Positions 1-7,284 of a stretch of DNA of 11,544 nucleotides are shown piece after piece. This stretch comes from Faecalibacterium prausnitzii (GTDB taxonomy: Bacteria > Bacillota > Clostridia > Oscillospirales > Ruminococcaceae): positions 7,954-19,497 of the forward strand of contig DCCL01000252.1 in assembly GCA_002313795.1 (NCBI GenBank). Reading direction: 5' to 3'. Each line of letters starts with the position of its first letter. The stretch's first letter is position 1. A program made the position numbers and the translations under genes. The notes below the pieces were generated by a model, which was given only the letters and a program-made list of their open reading frames with translations, ran no database searches and had not been told where the DNA came from.

Positions 1-1265
1 TCGGCACCGGTGGAGACGAACTGGATCTCATGGTTCAGCTGCTTTTCCAGGAACTCCACGTAACCCTTTGCTTCCTTGGGCAGTTCGTCCCAGCTCTTGC
101 AGTGGGAGATGTCCTTGTTCCAGCCGTGCAGCCAGGTGACCACCGGTTCCACACGGTCAAGGTCAGACAGTGTGTCGAAGCGGGGGACTTCTACACCGTC
201 CATCTTATAACCGGTGATGACCGGGATCTCCTTCATGCCGCTCAGCACGTCCAGCTTGGTAAGGGCGATCTTATCAGCACCCTGGCAGGCCAGACCGTAC
301 CGGCTGGCAACACAGTCGAAGGGGCCGACCCGGCGGGGACGGCCGGTGGCAGCGCCGTATTCGCCGCCAGCCTTCCGCAGCTGTTCGTTCCACTCTTCGG
401 CCATGGCATTCTCGGCCGCAAAGGGGCCTGCGCCCACACAGGTGGAATAGGCTTTCAGTACGCCAACCACGTGGTCGAGCTTACAGTTGGGGATGCCGGC
501 ACCCAGCGGTGCATAGGCCGCCAGCGTGTTAGAGCTGGAAGTGAAGGGGAAGATGCCGTAATCGATATCGCGCATGGCACCCAGCTGGGCTTCCAGCACG
601 ATGAGCTTGCCGCTGTCGTGGGCCTCCTGCAGGAATGCACCTACGTCACAGATATAAGGCGCAAACTTTTCGGCCTGGGTCTTGCACCAGCTGAACAGGG
701 CATCGTAAGACATCTTTTCCTGATGGTAGCAGCCTGCCAGCTCCATGTTCTTGGAGTCGAGGATCATATGCAGGCGGTTCTGGATGCGCTCTTCGTCCAG
801 ATGGAGCAGGTCGCCCAGACGCAGGGTCTTTTTGCGGTACTTGTCGCTGTAAGCATAGGCGATGCCGCGCCGGGTGGAGCCGAAAGCGCTGCCCTTCTTG
901 GCAAGGCGGTCTTCTTCCAGACCATCCTGCACCTTGTGCCAGGGCATGGAGATGGTGGCCTTGTCGGAGAGTTTCAGGTTCTTCGGGCTGACGGCCACGC
1001 CGCGGGCTTCGATGGCCTGCATTTCATTTGCGAGATGGTCAAGGTCGATGACCATGCCGGTGCCCAGCACACAGGTGACATCCGGATGCAGGATGCCGGA
1101 GGGCAGCAGGTTCAGGATGAACTTGCCCTTCTCGGTGACGACAGTGTGTCCGGCATTGTTGCCGCCCTGATAGCGGGCAACGATATCGGCGTTTTCGGCC
1201 AGCAGGTCGATGACACGGCCTTTGCCCTCATCGCCCCAGTTGATTCCAGTAACAGCGGTAAGCAT
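1..1265 (-). CDS. purA: Adenylosuccinate synthetase (partial, C-terminus off the window)
   Basis: The enzyme joins IMP and aspartate using GTP to give adenylosuccinate, the first committed cytosolic step from IMP to AMP. The reverse-strand frame begins MLTAVTGINWGDEGKG: the family P-loop GDEGKG is at residues 11-16 and GGNNAGHT at 34-41, so the catalytic Asp12 and His40 equivalents are present. Further on are the IMP-loop-like GSTRRGIAYAYSDK, SSSNTLAAYAPLGAG, KAYSTCVGAGPF, TGRPRRVGPFD and the guanine-specifying LTKLD. About 421 codons are visible, ending in VSTGA, where family members have only around ten residues left. The start ATG (1265-1263) lies 5 bp after the argG stop, and its AGAAGG ribosome binding site sits inside the argG 3' end, so the two are cotranscribed and probably translationally coupled. 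The IMP-loop (GSTRRGIAY instead of the GTTGRGIGP type) is a divergent variant; otherwise the assignment is firm. Confidence 0.96.
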   Translation of the reverse strand, partial: MLTAVTGINWGDEGKGRVIDLLAENADIVARYQGGNNAGHTVVTEKGKFILNLLPSGILHPDVTCVLGTGMVIDLDHLANEMQAIEARGVAVSPKNLKLSDKATISMPWHKVQDGLEEDRLAKKGSAFGSTRRGIAYAYSDKYRKKTLRLGDLLHLDEERIQNRLHMILDSKNMELAGCYHQEKMSYDALFSWCKTQAEKFAPYICDVGAFLQEAHDSGKLIVLEAQLGAMRDIDYGIFPFTSSSNTLAAYAPLGAGIPNCKLDHVVGVLKAYSTCVGAGPFAAENAMAEEWNEQLRKAGGEYGAATGRPRRVGPFDCVASRYGLACQGADKIALTKLDVLSGMKEIPVITGYKMDGVEVPRFDTLSDLDRVEPVVTWLHGWNKDISHCKSWDELPKEAKGYVEFLEKQLNHEIQFVSTGA

Positions 1266-1270
1266 AACTC

Positions 1271-2494
<1,224 letters not shown>

Positions 2495-2541
2495 AAAAAC
2501 TGCCTCCGTTCAAACCAACTTTATTACTTTCAAATTCCCTC

Positions 2542-2570
2542 TTGCAATTTTCGATTGCAGTTGCTATTAT
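2542..2570 (+). promoter_or_regulatory. Promoter of the LysR-type regulator at 2651
   Basis: TTGCAA (2542-2547), a 17-bp spacer and TATTAT (2565-2570) preceded by TGC form an extended -10 sigma-A promoter, with a predicted start near 2577 and a leader of about 74 nt. Its -10 is the complement of the argG -10, and its -35 lies inside the start of the argG transcript, so only one polymerase could occupy the site at a time. Confidence 0.7.
2543..2559. repeat. Inverted repeat TGCAAT-N5-ATTGCA, possible operator
   Basis: Perfect 6-bp arms (2543-2548 and 2554-2559) flank a 5-bp spacer. The left arm overlaps the lysR -35 and the right arm covers the predicted argG transcription start. A third TGCAAT copy occurs at 2613-2618. 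LysR proteins commonly bind interrupted palindromes overlapping their own promoters, so an autoregulatory site is plausible, but this is inference. Confidence 0.4.
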
Positions 2571-2594
2571 ACGAGCAGCAAAAGAATGTGTAAA
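2566..2594 (-). promoter_or_regulatory. argG-purA promoter
   Basis: Read on the reverse strand, TTTACA (2594-2589) is followed by a 17-bp spacer and a perfect TATAAT (2571-2566), predicting a start near 2559 and a leader of about 65 nt. The -10 overlaps the opposing lysR promoter's -10 base for base except at its ends. The whole element is duplicated upstream of the ThrE-type exporter at 5942-6011. Confidence 0.8.
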
Positions 2595-2604
2595 AAGTAT
2601 CCTG

Positions 2605-2621
2605 CACATGGCTGCAATGTG
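2605..2621. promoter_or_regulatory. Interrupted palindrome CACAT-N7-ATGTG, candidate LysR binding site
   Basis: Five-bp arms with a 7-bp spacer are centred about 54 bp upstream of the predicted argG start, where LysR activators normally bind. The counterpart upstream of the exporter gene (5985-6001) keeps the ATG-N3-GCAAT core and reads TAT-N7-ATA, a T-N11-A pattern. Function is inferred from position and conservation only. Confidence 0.4.
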
Positions 2622-2650
2622 ATTTTGGTATGAGAGAGGGGAAGACTCCC

Positions 2651-3595
2651 ATGTACGTTGATTGGGAATACTACAAAATTTTCTATTATGTGGCGAAATA
2701 TCAGAACTTTACCAAAGCTGCGCGGGTGCTGGGCAACAACCAGCCCAACATCACCCACTCGATGAACCGGCTGGAAAGTCAGCTGAACTGCGTGCTGTTT
2801 ATCCGCTCCAACCGGGGCGTCACCCTGACGCCGGAGGGGGAGATGCTCTATTCCCGCATCGCATCAGCGGCGGTGCAGATCCAGGATGCAGAAGAAGAGC
2901 TGAGCGCCAGCGCGACGCTGGAACATGGTGCCATCAGCATCAGTGCCACCGAGACGGCGCTGAATATCTACCTGTCCGAAAAGCTGAGGGCGTTCCACAC
3001 CGAATACCCCGGCATCCGGCTCCGCATCTCGAACCACTCCACGCCTCAGGCAGTGCAGGCGGTGAAAAACGGCGAGGTGGATTTTGCCATCATCTCGACC
3101 CCGGCGGAGGTGGAGCAGGGACTGAAAATGGTGGAGCTGAAGCCGTTCTATGAGGTGCTGGTGGGCGGAAAGACCTTTACCGCCCTGGCCAGCCAGAACC
3201 TGACCCTGAAGGAGCTGAGCAGCTATCCGCTCATCTCTCTGAGCGACGAGAGCATGACGCGGAGCTTCTACCGGCAGTTCTTCCTCGACCACGATGCGGT
3301 GCTCCGGCCCGATACCGAGGCCGCCACCACCGACCAGATGCTCACCCTTGTAAAAAGTGAACTGGGCCTTGCCTTCGTGCCGGAACCCATGGCGAAAGAC
3401 CTGCTGGAGCGGGGTGAGATCGTCCAGCTGCACCTGCAGGAGATCATCCCCACCCGCTCCATCTGCCTTGTCTACGACCACCACCGCCCCTTGAATACTG
3501 CGGCGCGGAAGTTCCAGCAGATGCTGACGAAAGCGAATCCGGAGCATTCGGCCGCATCCAAGCAGGCGGAGAGCGTCTCTTTCATATCCCAATAA
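2651..3595 (+). CDS. LysR-type transcriptional regulator, divergent from argG
   Basis: This is a 314-residue LysR-family regulator: an N-terminal winged helix-turn-helix (about residues 1-60, with FTKAARVLGNNQPNITHSMN as the recognition region and the family's RSNRGVTLTPEGE wing), a linker helix, and a periplasmic-binding-like effector domain from about 90 to 290. The start at 2651 is preferred over the in-frame ATG at 2630, because the ribosome binding site GAGAGGGG (2634-2641) lies 9 nt before 2651 and downstream of the other ATG. The C-terminal tail after residue 295 is polar and probably disordered. The overlapping divergent promoters suggest that it controls itself and argG-purA. The copy of the argG promoter in front of the exporter gene at 5886 makes that a second candidate target. 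The effector is unknown; an amino acid such as arginine or lysine is only a guess. Confidence 0.9.
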   Translation: MYVDWEYYKIFYYVAKYQNFTKAARVLGNNQPNITHSMNRLESQLNCVLFIRSNRGVTLTPEGEMLYSRIASAAVQIQDAEEELSASATLEHGAISISATETALNIYLSEKLRAFHTEYPGIRLRISNHSTPQAVQAVKNGEVDFAIISTPAEVEQGLKMVELKPFYEVLVGGKTFTALASQNLTLKELSSYPLISLSDESMTRSFYRQFFLDHDAVLRPDTEAATTDQMLTLVKSELGLAFVPEPMAKDLLERGEIVQLHLQEIIPTRSICLVYDHHRPLNTAARKFQQMLTKANPEHSAASKQAESVSFISQ

Positions 3596-3620
3596 AATGC
3601 CATCGATACAAAACCGGTAT

Positions 3621-3649
3621 TTCACATTTCTTTCCGCAGACCTTATAAT
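3621..3649 (+). promoter_or_regulatory. Promoter of the 3685 gene
   Basis: TTCACA (3621-3626), a 17-bp spacer and a perfect TATAAT (3644-3649) give a predicted start near 3656 and a leader of about 29 nt. It lies just after the LysR stop codon, so the downstream gene is probably transcribed independently. Confidence 0.7.
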
Positions 3650-3684
3650 AACGGTTGGAAATTCAGAGAAAGAGGGCTTGCCCA

Positions 3685-4437
3685 ATGGCAACGATATTTC
3701 CGAGAGAAGAAAAAGCAGAGGCACTGTTCGGGGAGATCCTGAAAAATCCCGAAGCCTGCCGCCGCCTGATGGATACGTTCAACGATTCACTGGATATGGC
3801 AGACGCACTGGATGCGCCGGAACTGAATGCGCAGCAGTTTACTGCGGCCCTGTTCAATGCCTATGAAAATAAGGACCTGTCGGCATTCCTGATGGCCATC
3901 TGCCAGCACAGCATGTTCGACCTGCTGCGGAATGCGGCGCTCATCCCCTTCAAGTTCAATGCCGACGGCCAGCCGAACCCGGTCATCCTGACCGATGAGA
4001 ACGGTGTGCTCCGGACGGACAACCAGTTCGCGGTCAACAAGAAGGCATACGAGCGGTTCGTACGCGTCTTCAAAAAGCAGGATAAGGTAAAGATGTATCT
4101 GGCCACCGGCTACTGCAAGTACCATGGCTATGACGAAGACAGCATGAACGTAGTGGAGTACCACTACAACCAGCACCTTGGCCTGCTGCTGGTTTACGAA
4201 CTGCCGGATACGGTCAAACAGAAAGTGACCGAAGCAGAAGCCTATTCCACCGTCTGGGATATCCAGATGAAGCTGCAGCACGCGCTGCCCCGCTCCGTGG
4301 TCTACTACGGACAGGATTCGCTGGAAGATGGCGGGACCCATTACGATGAGCTGGGCGTGTTCCTGCCGCTGGAGCATTTTGCAGACCGGCTGGAACGCCA
4401 CATCGAAACTGCCACCAAGATCGTTTATGGTGAATGA
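3685..4437 (+). CDS. Hypothetical protein, 250 residues, family not recognised
   Basis: I do not recognise this protein. It is 250 residues, soluble and acidic, with no signal peptide, membrane segment or lipobox. The N-terminal ~75 residues (starting MATIFPREEKAEALFGEIL) look helical. The middle contains a run of VILTDENGVLRTDNQFAVNK type, and the C-terminal half is rich in Tyr and His (YCKYHGYDEDSMN, YHYNQHLG, VVYYGQD). The start at 3685 is chosen because AGAGGG (3671-3676) is 8 nt upstream; an in-frame ATG at 3655 would precede that site and overlaps the predicted transcription start. It has its own promoter and ends in a strong terminator at 4481-4525, so it is a single-gene unit between a LysR gene and an exporter gene. 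Codon use matches its neighbours, with no sign of transfer or decay. That it is a real gene is well supported; its function is not. Confidence 0.85.
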   Translation: MATIFPREEKAEALFGEILKNPEACRRLMDTFNDSLDMADALDAPELNAQQFTAALFNAYENKDLSAFLMAICQHSMFDLLRNAALIPFKFNADGQPNPVILTDENGVLRTDNQFAVNKKAYERFVRVFKKQDKVKMYLATGYCKYHGYDEDSMNVVEYHYNQHLGLLLVYELPDTVKQKVTEAEAYSTVWDIQMKLQHALPRSVVYYGQDSLEDGGTHYDELGVFLPLEHFADRLERHIETATKIVYGE

Positions 4438-4480
4438 ATCGCTATGAACGATTCCTTTCCTTTCTTTATCTCATCATAGC

Positions 4481-4525
4481 AAAACAAAACGCAGAGAGCT
4501 GAGACAGTTCTCTGCGTTTTGTTTT
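4481..4525. terminator. Bidirectional intrinsic terminator between convergent genes
   Basis: A perfect 17-bp inverted repeat (4481-4497 with 4509-4525) has a GC core GCAGAGA/TCTCTGC, AAAACAAAAC on one side and GTTTTGTTTT on the other, and an 11-nt centre that can extend the stem on the plus strand by a G-U and two more pairs. Because both flanks are A/T runs it can terminate the 3685 gene on the plus strand and the exporter gene on the minus strand. Confidence 0.9.
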
Positions 4526-4551
4526 ATAGAGGGAGAGAGGTGACACGCACG

Positions 4552-5886
4552 TTAAGTGCAGTAACGGAATGTCTTATCGGTGATGATGCGGGCAAAGATG
4601 AGGCCCATGGGCAGCGCCACGATCATGAGGATGGCATTTGCAAACCAGGTGGCGGAGTCCGTCAGGGACATGATGCCCAGATTATAGATAGCGCGGTAGA
4701 AATACAGGCCCGGAACCATGATGACAATGGAGGGGACTGTGACGGAGATGCGGGGATAGCCCGCAGCATTCTTCAGGCGGGAAGCCATCAGACCGGACAG
4801 CAGCGCGCCCAGAAAAGCTGCCACAGCGGGTGGGAAACCGGCCAGGCTCACCAGCTCCAGCCGGAAGGTGTTTGTCACCGCACCGATGAGGGCGGCACAG
4901 ACGGCCAGATTCCGGGGGCTGTTGAACATCAGCGAGAAACCGAACACACCGCCGAAGCTTGTCAGCAGCCGGAACAGGATCTCTTCCGGGACCGTCAGGG
5001 TCAGTGCCGGGAACTGCACCGGCTGCAGATGCAGCAGCAGTGCCATGATCCAGGCCGTCATGGTGGCGACCAGAATGATGAGGATGGCGTAAGCAAGTCG
5101 TTCCAGTCCGGAGCGCATATCCAGCTTGGCAAGGTCGATGCCGCTGGTGATGAAGGGGAAGCCCGGAATGATGAAGAGCATGGAGCAGATGTAGCCTGCC
5201 TCATGCTGCCCCGATACGGCGAACAGCACTTCTGCCAGCTTCAGCAGGACGGCATACACCAGACTTGCCGAACAGACCGAAGCCGTGATGCCGAGGAACA
5301 GGGTGAAATGGTGCTTTGTCAGCTTACATCGGACAAAATTGCCGATGCCTGCACCGCAGAATGCGAACAGCATCTCGATGGGGCCGCCACCCAGCAAAAA
5401 GGTGAAACAGCCGCAGGCCAATGCCGCTGCAAAACCCAGCGCGACCGGCGAGTACAGACCGTGGATGCGCTCGATCTCATCCAGGTGACTGTGCAGCTCT
5501 TCGCCGGTCATGAACTTACCCTCCCGGTCGAAGTCATTGACGAAGTGTTCCAGCCGGTTCAGCCTCGAGGTGTTCACACCGGTGTTCGTCAGGCAGAGTG
5601 CCTGTGTGTAGCACTGGTCGCCGTCGAAGCAGGTGAACTCGATGGACAGCAGGCCGATGTCTGCTGTGGTCGTGACGCCCAGCTCCCGGGAGAGGGTGTT
5701 CATGGAACTTCGGACACGCCACGCACCGGTGCCGCATTCCAGCAGCATCAGTCCGGTACGGCCGATGACAGAGGCCTTTTCCACAAGGCCCGCCTTGGTA
5801 ATGGGGACGCCCTTGCTGGCCGACGCGTAATCGTGCCAGTAGATCTCCATATGATTTTTGATGATCTCACTTTGTCGTTGTCCCAT
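4552..5886 (-). CDS. Threonine/serine exporter family protein (fused ThrE, two-domain)
   Basis: This integral membrane protein of 444 residues belongs to the ThrE family, whose characterised Corynebacterium member exports threonine and serine. The cytosolic N-terminal domain (about 1-145) carries the family segment GTGAWRVRSSMNTLSRELGV (53-71) and later INTTGVNTSRL-like residues. About ten membrane segments follow (roughly 147-165, 170-185, 196-224, 232-252, 263-286, 302-320, 326-340, 349-367, 383-398, 411-433). The ThrE half has IPGFPFITSGIDL (239-251) and the ThrE_2 half VPGLYFYRAIYNL (391-403), so both halves that are split in YjjP/YjjB-type systems are fused here. The start at 5886 has GGGAGG 9 nt upstream. 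It is monocistronic, with its own promoter at 5946-5974 copied from the argG promoter. The actual substrate in this organism is unproven. Confidence 0.88.
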   Translation of the reverse strand: MGQRQSEIIKNHMEIYWHDYASASKGVPITKAGLVEKASVIGRTGLMLLECGTGAWRVRSSMNTLSRELGVTTTADIGLLSIEFTCFDGDQCYTQALCLTNTGVNTSRLNRLEHFVNDFDREGKFMTGEELHSHLDEIERIHGLYSPVALGFAAALACGCFTFLLGGGPIEMLFAFCGAGIGNFVRCKLTKHHFTLFLGITASVCSASLVYAVLLKLAEVLFAVSGQHEAGYICSMLFIIPGFPFITSGIDLAKLDMRSGLERLAYAILIILVATMTAWIMALLLHLQPVQFPALTLTVPEEILFRLLTSFGGVFGFSLMFNSPRNLAVCAALIGAVTNTFRLELVSLAGFPPAVAAFLGALLSGLMASRLKNAAGYPRISVTVPSIVIMVPGLYFYRAIYNLGIMSLTDSATWFANAILMIVALPMGLIFARIITDKTFRYCT

Positions 5887-5941
5887 ACCGGAAAACCTCC
5901 CTTTTGATATGGGAATTTGTTGCAGCGCTTTCGGGCTGCGG

Positions 5942-6011
5942 TGCTATTATAAAAGAATTTTCAGAATGGGTAAAACGTATCTTGAATATGCCAGCAATAC
6001 GGATTTGATAT
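5942..6011. repeat. Second copy of the argG-type promoter module
   Basis: By hand alignment 50 of 70 bases match 2562-2631 with no gap. The -10 block is identical over 10 bp, the -35 block matches 9 of 10, and the upstream block keeps ATG-N3-GCAAT. The spacer between the -10 and -35 is poorly conserved except near the -35, as expected when selection keeps the promoter and operator contacts. Confidence 0.75.
5946..5974 (-). promoter_or_regulatory. Promoter of the ThrE-type exporter gene
   Basis: On the reverse strand TTTACC (5974-5969), a 17-bp spacer and TATAAT (5951-5946) predict a start near 5939 and a leader of about 53 nt. It is the core of a ~70-bp segment (5942-6011) that aligns without gaps to the argG promoter segment 2562-2631. 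Confidence 0.78.
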
Positions 6012-6499
6012 CACGGCACAAAAAAGACCGACCTTCGGTACAAAGGCCGGTCTGACTTTTTATAGCAATTCAACTTTTTAATGCAACAGCAACAACGTTG
6101 AATTGCATATCGCAAACATGCTGTTTTGATGTTGCAATAATTTCTTGACTTGCGATAATGGGTGCCTTCCACGATTTCAACACCCTGCGCTTCCAGCTGT
6201 TCTACGATTTTCTGGATGCGGGGGCAGCGGCTGTGGTCAGCCTGTTCCGTGCGGGTGCAGATGCCGAGATGGACCCGGTCTACGCCGATCTGCGCCAGAC
6301 GTTCCAGTTTTTCCTGCATGCCGGGGTCGGTCGCCGGGTCTTTTTCGCAGCCGTTGCAGTGCATGAAGGCCACAAGCTCGGCATCCTGTCCGGCATACGG
6401 AGCAAAGTTCCGGCTGCGGCTGCTCCATGCGGCAAGACAGGACGCTCCGGTGCAGATCTGACAGGCTTTCAGGCAGGACAGAATCGCAATTTTTTTCAT
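6011..6499 (-). CDS. Small Cys-rich CGGC-domain protein with an anomalous C-terminal extension
   Basis: The first 114 residues resemble the CGGC family of putative metal-binding proteins: MKKIAILSC at the N-terminus, Cys9/13/16/21, the family motif as HCNGC (47-51), GICT around Cys81, and Cys92 before a C-terminal helix and a strand ending EIVEGTH (108-114), where relatives usually stop. The frame instead continues for 48 residues through AT-rich DNA with a CCCC run and no family resemblance. That DNA holds two hairpins and an intrinsic terminator; the TGA (6013-6011) lies beyond the terminator's T-tract. The extension therefore looks like loss of the normal stop, or a sequencing indel. The start ATG overlaps the ATPase stop (ATGA), with AAAGGA upstream, placing it last in the cobalamin uptake operon. 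The role is unknown; metal or corrinoid handling is inference. Confidence 0.75.
   Translation of the reverse strand: MKKIAILSCLKACQICTGASCLAAWSSRSRNFAPYAGQDAELVAFMHCNGCEKDPATDPGMQEKLERLAQIGVDRVHLGICTRTEQADHSRCPRIQKIVEQLEAQGVEIVEGTHYRKSRNYCNIKTACLRYAIQRCCCCIKKLNCYKKSDRPLYRRSVFFVP
6020..6053 (-). terminator. Intrinsic terminator of the cobalamin transporter operon
   Basis: On the reverse strand, AGACCGGCC (6053-6045), an 11-nt loop and GGTCGGTCT (6033-6025) form a 9-bp stem with one G-U pair, followed directly by a T-tract (6024-6020). The plus-strand version has an A-C mismatch and a poorer tail, so the orientation is minus. It lies inside the open frame of the CGGC-domain gene. Confidence 0.88.
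6065..6106. repeat. Inverted repeat with 10-bp perfect arms
   Basis: GCAATTCAAC (6065-6074) and GTTGAATTGC (6097-6106) enclose 22 nt. On the reverse strand the hairpin comes just before the intrinsic terminator, within the anomalous tail of the CGGC gene. ATGCAA at 6081 and TTGCAT at 6103 allow a competing fold. Confidence 0.7.
6108..6157. repeat. Inverted repeat with 8-bp perfect arms
   Basis: TATCGCAA (6108-6115) and TTGCGATA (6150-6157) enclose 34 nt. The right arm begins exactly at the point where the CGGC protein loses family resemblance (the codons after GTH), which suggests that this element entered at or near the original stop codon. Confidence 0.6.
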
Positions 6500-7284
6500 T
6501 TTGATCCTTTTCTGCGGATGCAGGCGGCAGGCCGATAGAGAATGCGCAGAACGCCATCCTCATCGGTCAGAACCCGGGCATCCACATGGTAAACATCCCG
6601 GATAAACTCCGGAGTCAGCAGGGTCTCCGGTGTGCCATGGCCGACGATGTGTCCGTTCAGAACGGCGTACAGTTCATCGCAGTACATGGCCGCAATGTTC
6701 AGGTCGTGCACTGCCGTGATGACCGTCCGGTTCAGCCCGCGTACCAGCTCCATCATCTGTAATTGGTGCTGGATGTCCAGATGGTTGGTGGGCTCATCCA
6801 GGATCAGACAGGGCGTCTGCTGCGCCAGTGCACGGGCCAGAATGACCCGCTGCTGTTCTCCGCCGGACAGGGTGGAGAAGATACGCCCGGACATCTCCTG
6901 CATCCCCACCGTCGCAAGGCTTTCGGCCACGATGCGGAAGTCGTCGGCGTTGTCCCGCTCCATGGCCCGCTTGTGGGGAGAGCGGCCCATCAGAACAACA
7001 TCCTGCACCGTGAACTCAAAGTTATAATAGTTGTGCTGTGCCACCACGGCGATCTGCTGGGCGGTCTGCCGGACGGGAATCTTCTGAATGGGAGTGCCGT
7101 CCAGATAGACGGCACCGCCCGTCGGCTTCAGGACCCGGTAGATGCACTTGAGCAGGGTGGATTTTCCGCTGCCGTTCGGCCCGATGACACCGATGACTTT
7201 CTGTCCGGCAGCGGTGAAATCGACGCCTTTCAGGATCTCATTCCCACCGAGAACGGCTTTCAGTTCCTTTGTCTCGATTTTCAT
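6496..7284 (-). CDS. ABC transporter ATPase, cobalamin/siderophore type (BtuD/FecE-like)
   Basis: This 262-residue nucleotide-binding subunit powers uptake through the adjacent FecCD-type permease. Visible motifs are Walker A GPNGSGKST (35-43), Q-loop Gln83, signature LSGGEQQR (139-146), Walker B CLILDEP (159-165) with Glu164, D-loop HLD (168-170) and switch His193. All are intact and the length is typical of the FecE/BtuD class. The start ATG overlaps the permease stop in ATGA, with GGAGGTG (7292-7298 region) as the ribosome binding site, and its own TGA overlaps the next gene's start in the same way, so translation is coupled along the operon. The cobalamin riboswitch in the leader points to a corrinoid rather than iron-siderophore substrate. 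The family alone does not discriminate between them. Confidence 0.95.
   Translation of the reverse strand: MKIETKELKAVLGGNEILKGVDFTAAGQKVIGVIGPNGSGKSTLLKCIYRVLKPTGGAVYLDGTPIQKIPVRQTAQQIAVVAQHNYYNFEFTVQDVVLMGRSPHKRAMERDNADDFRIVAESLATVGMQEMSGRIFSTLSGGEQQRVILARALAQQTPCLILDEPTNHLDIQHQLQMMELVRGLNRTVITAVHDLNIAAMYCDELYAVLNGHIVGHGTPETLLTPEFIRDVYHVDARVLTDEDGVLRILYRPAACIRRKGSK

Noticed and set aside
2495..2560. T-box or other riboswitch in the argG leader
   Set aside because: The leader is only about 65 nt and holds one 6-bp hairpin; there is no room for a T-box or known aptamer.
2630..2650. Upstream ATG at 2630 as the LysR start
   Set aside because: It lies before the GAGAGGGG ribosome binding site, which is correctly spaced for the ATG at 2651, where the family N-terminus also begins.
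3655..3684. ATG at 3655 as start of the 250-residue protein
   Set aside because: It falls at the predicted transcription start, and AGAGGG is positioned for the ATG at 3685.
2864..3724. Minus-strand frame opposite the LysR gene (286 codons)
   Set aside because: Antisense shadow of a clear LysR protein, with no start signals or recognisable domain.
4519..5907. 462-codon plus-strand frame opposite the exporter gene
   Set aside because: Its translation is Gln/His/Gly-rich without motifs and starts inside the terminator, whereas the minus strand gives a ten-segment ThrE-type protein with start signals.
6025..6053. Plus-strand reading of the 6025/6053 stem as a terminator
   Set aside because: The plus strand has an A-C mismatch and only a delayed T-run, and no plus-strand gene precedes it; the minus-strand reading is perfect with a direct T-tract.
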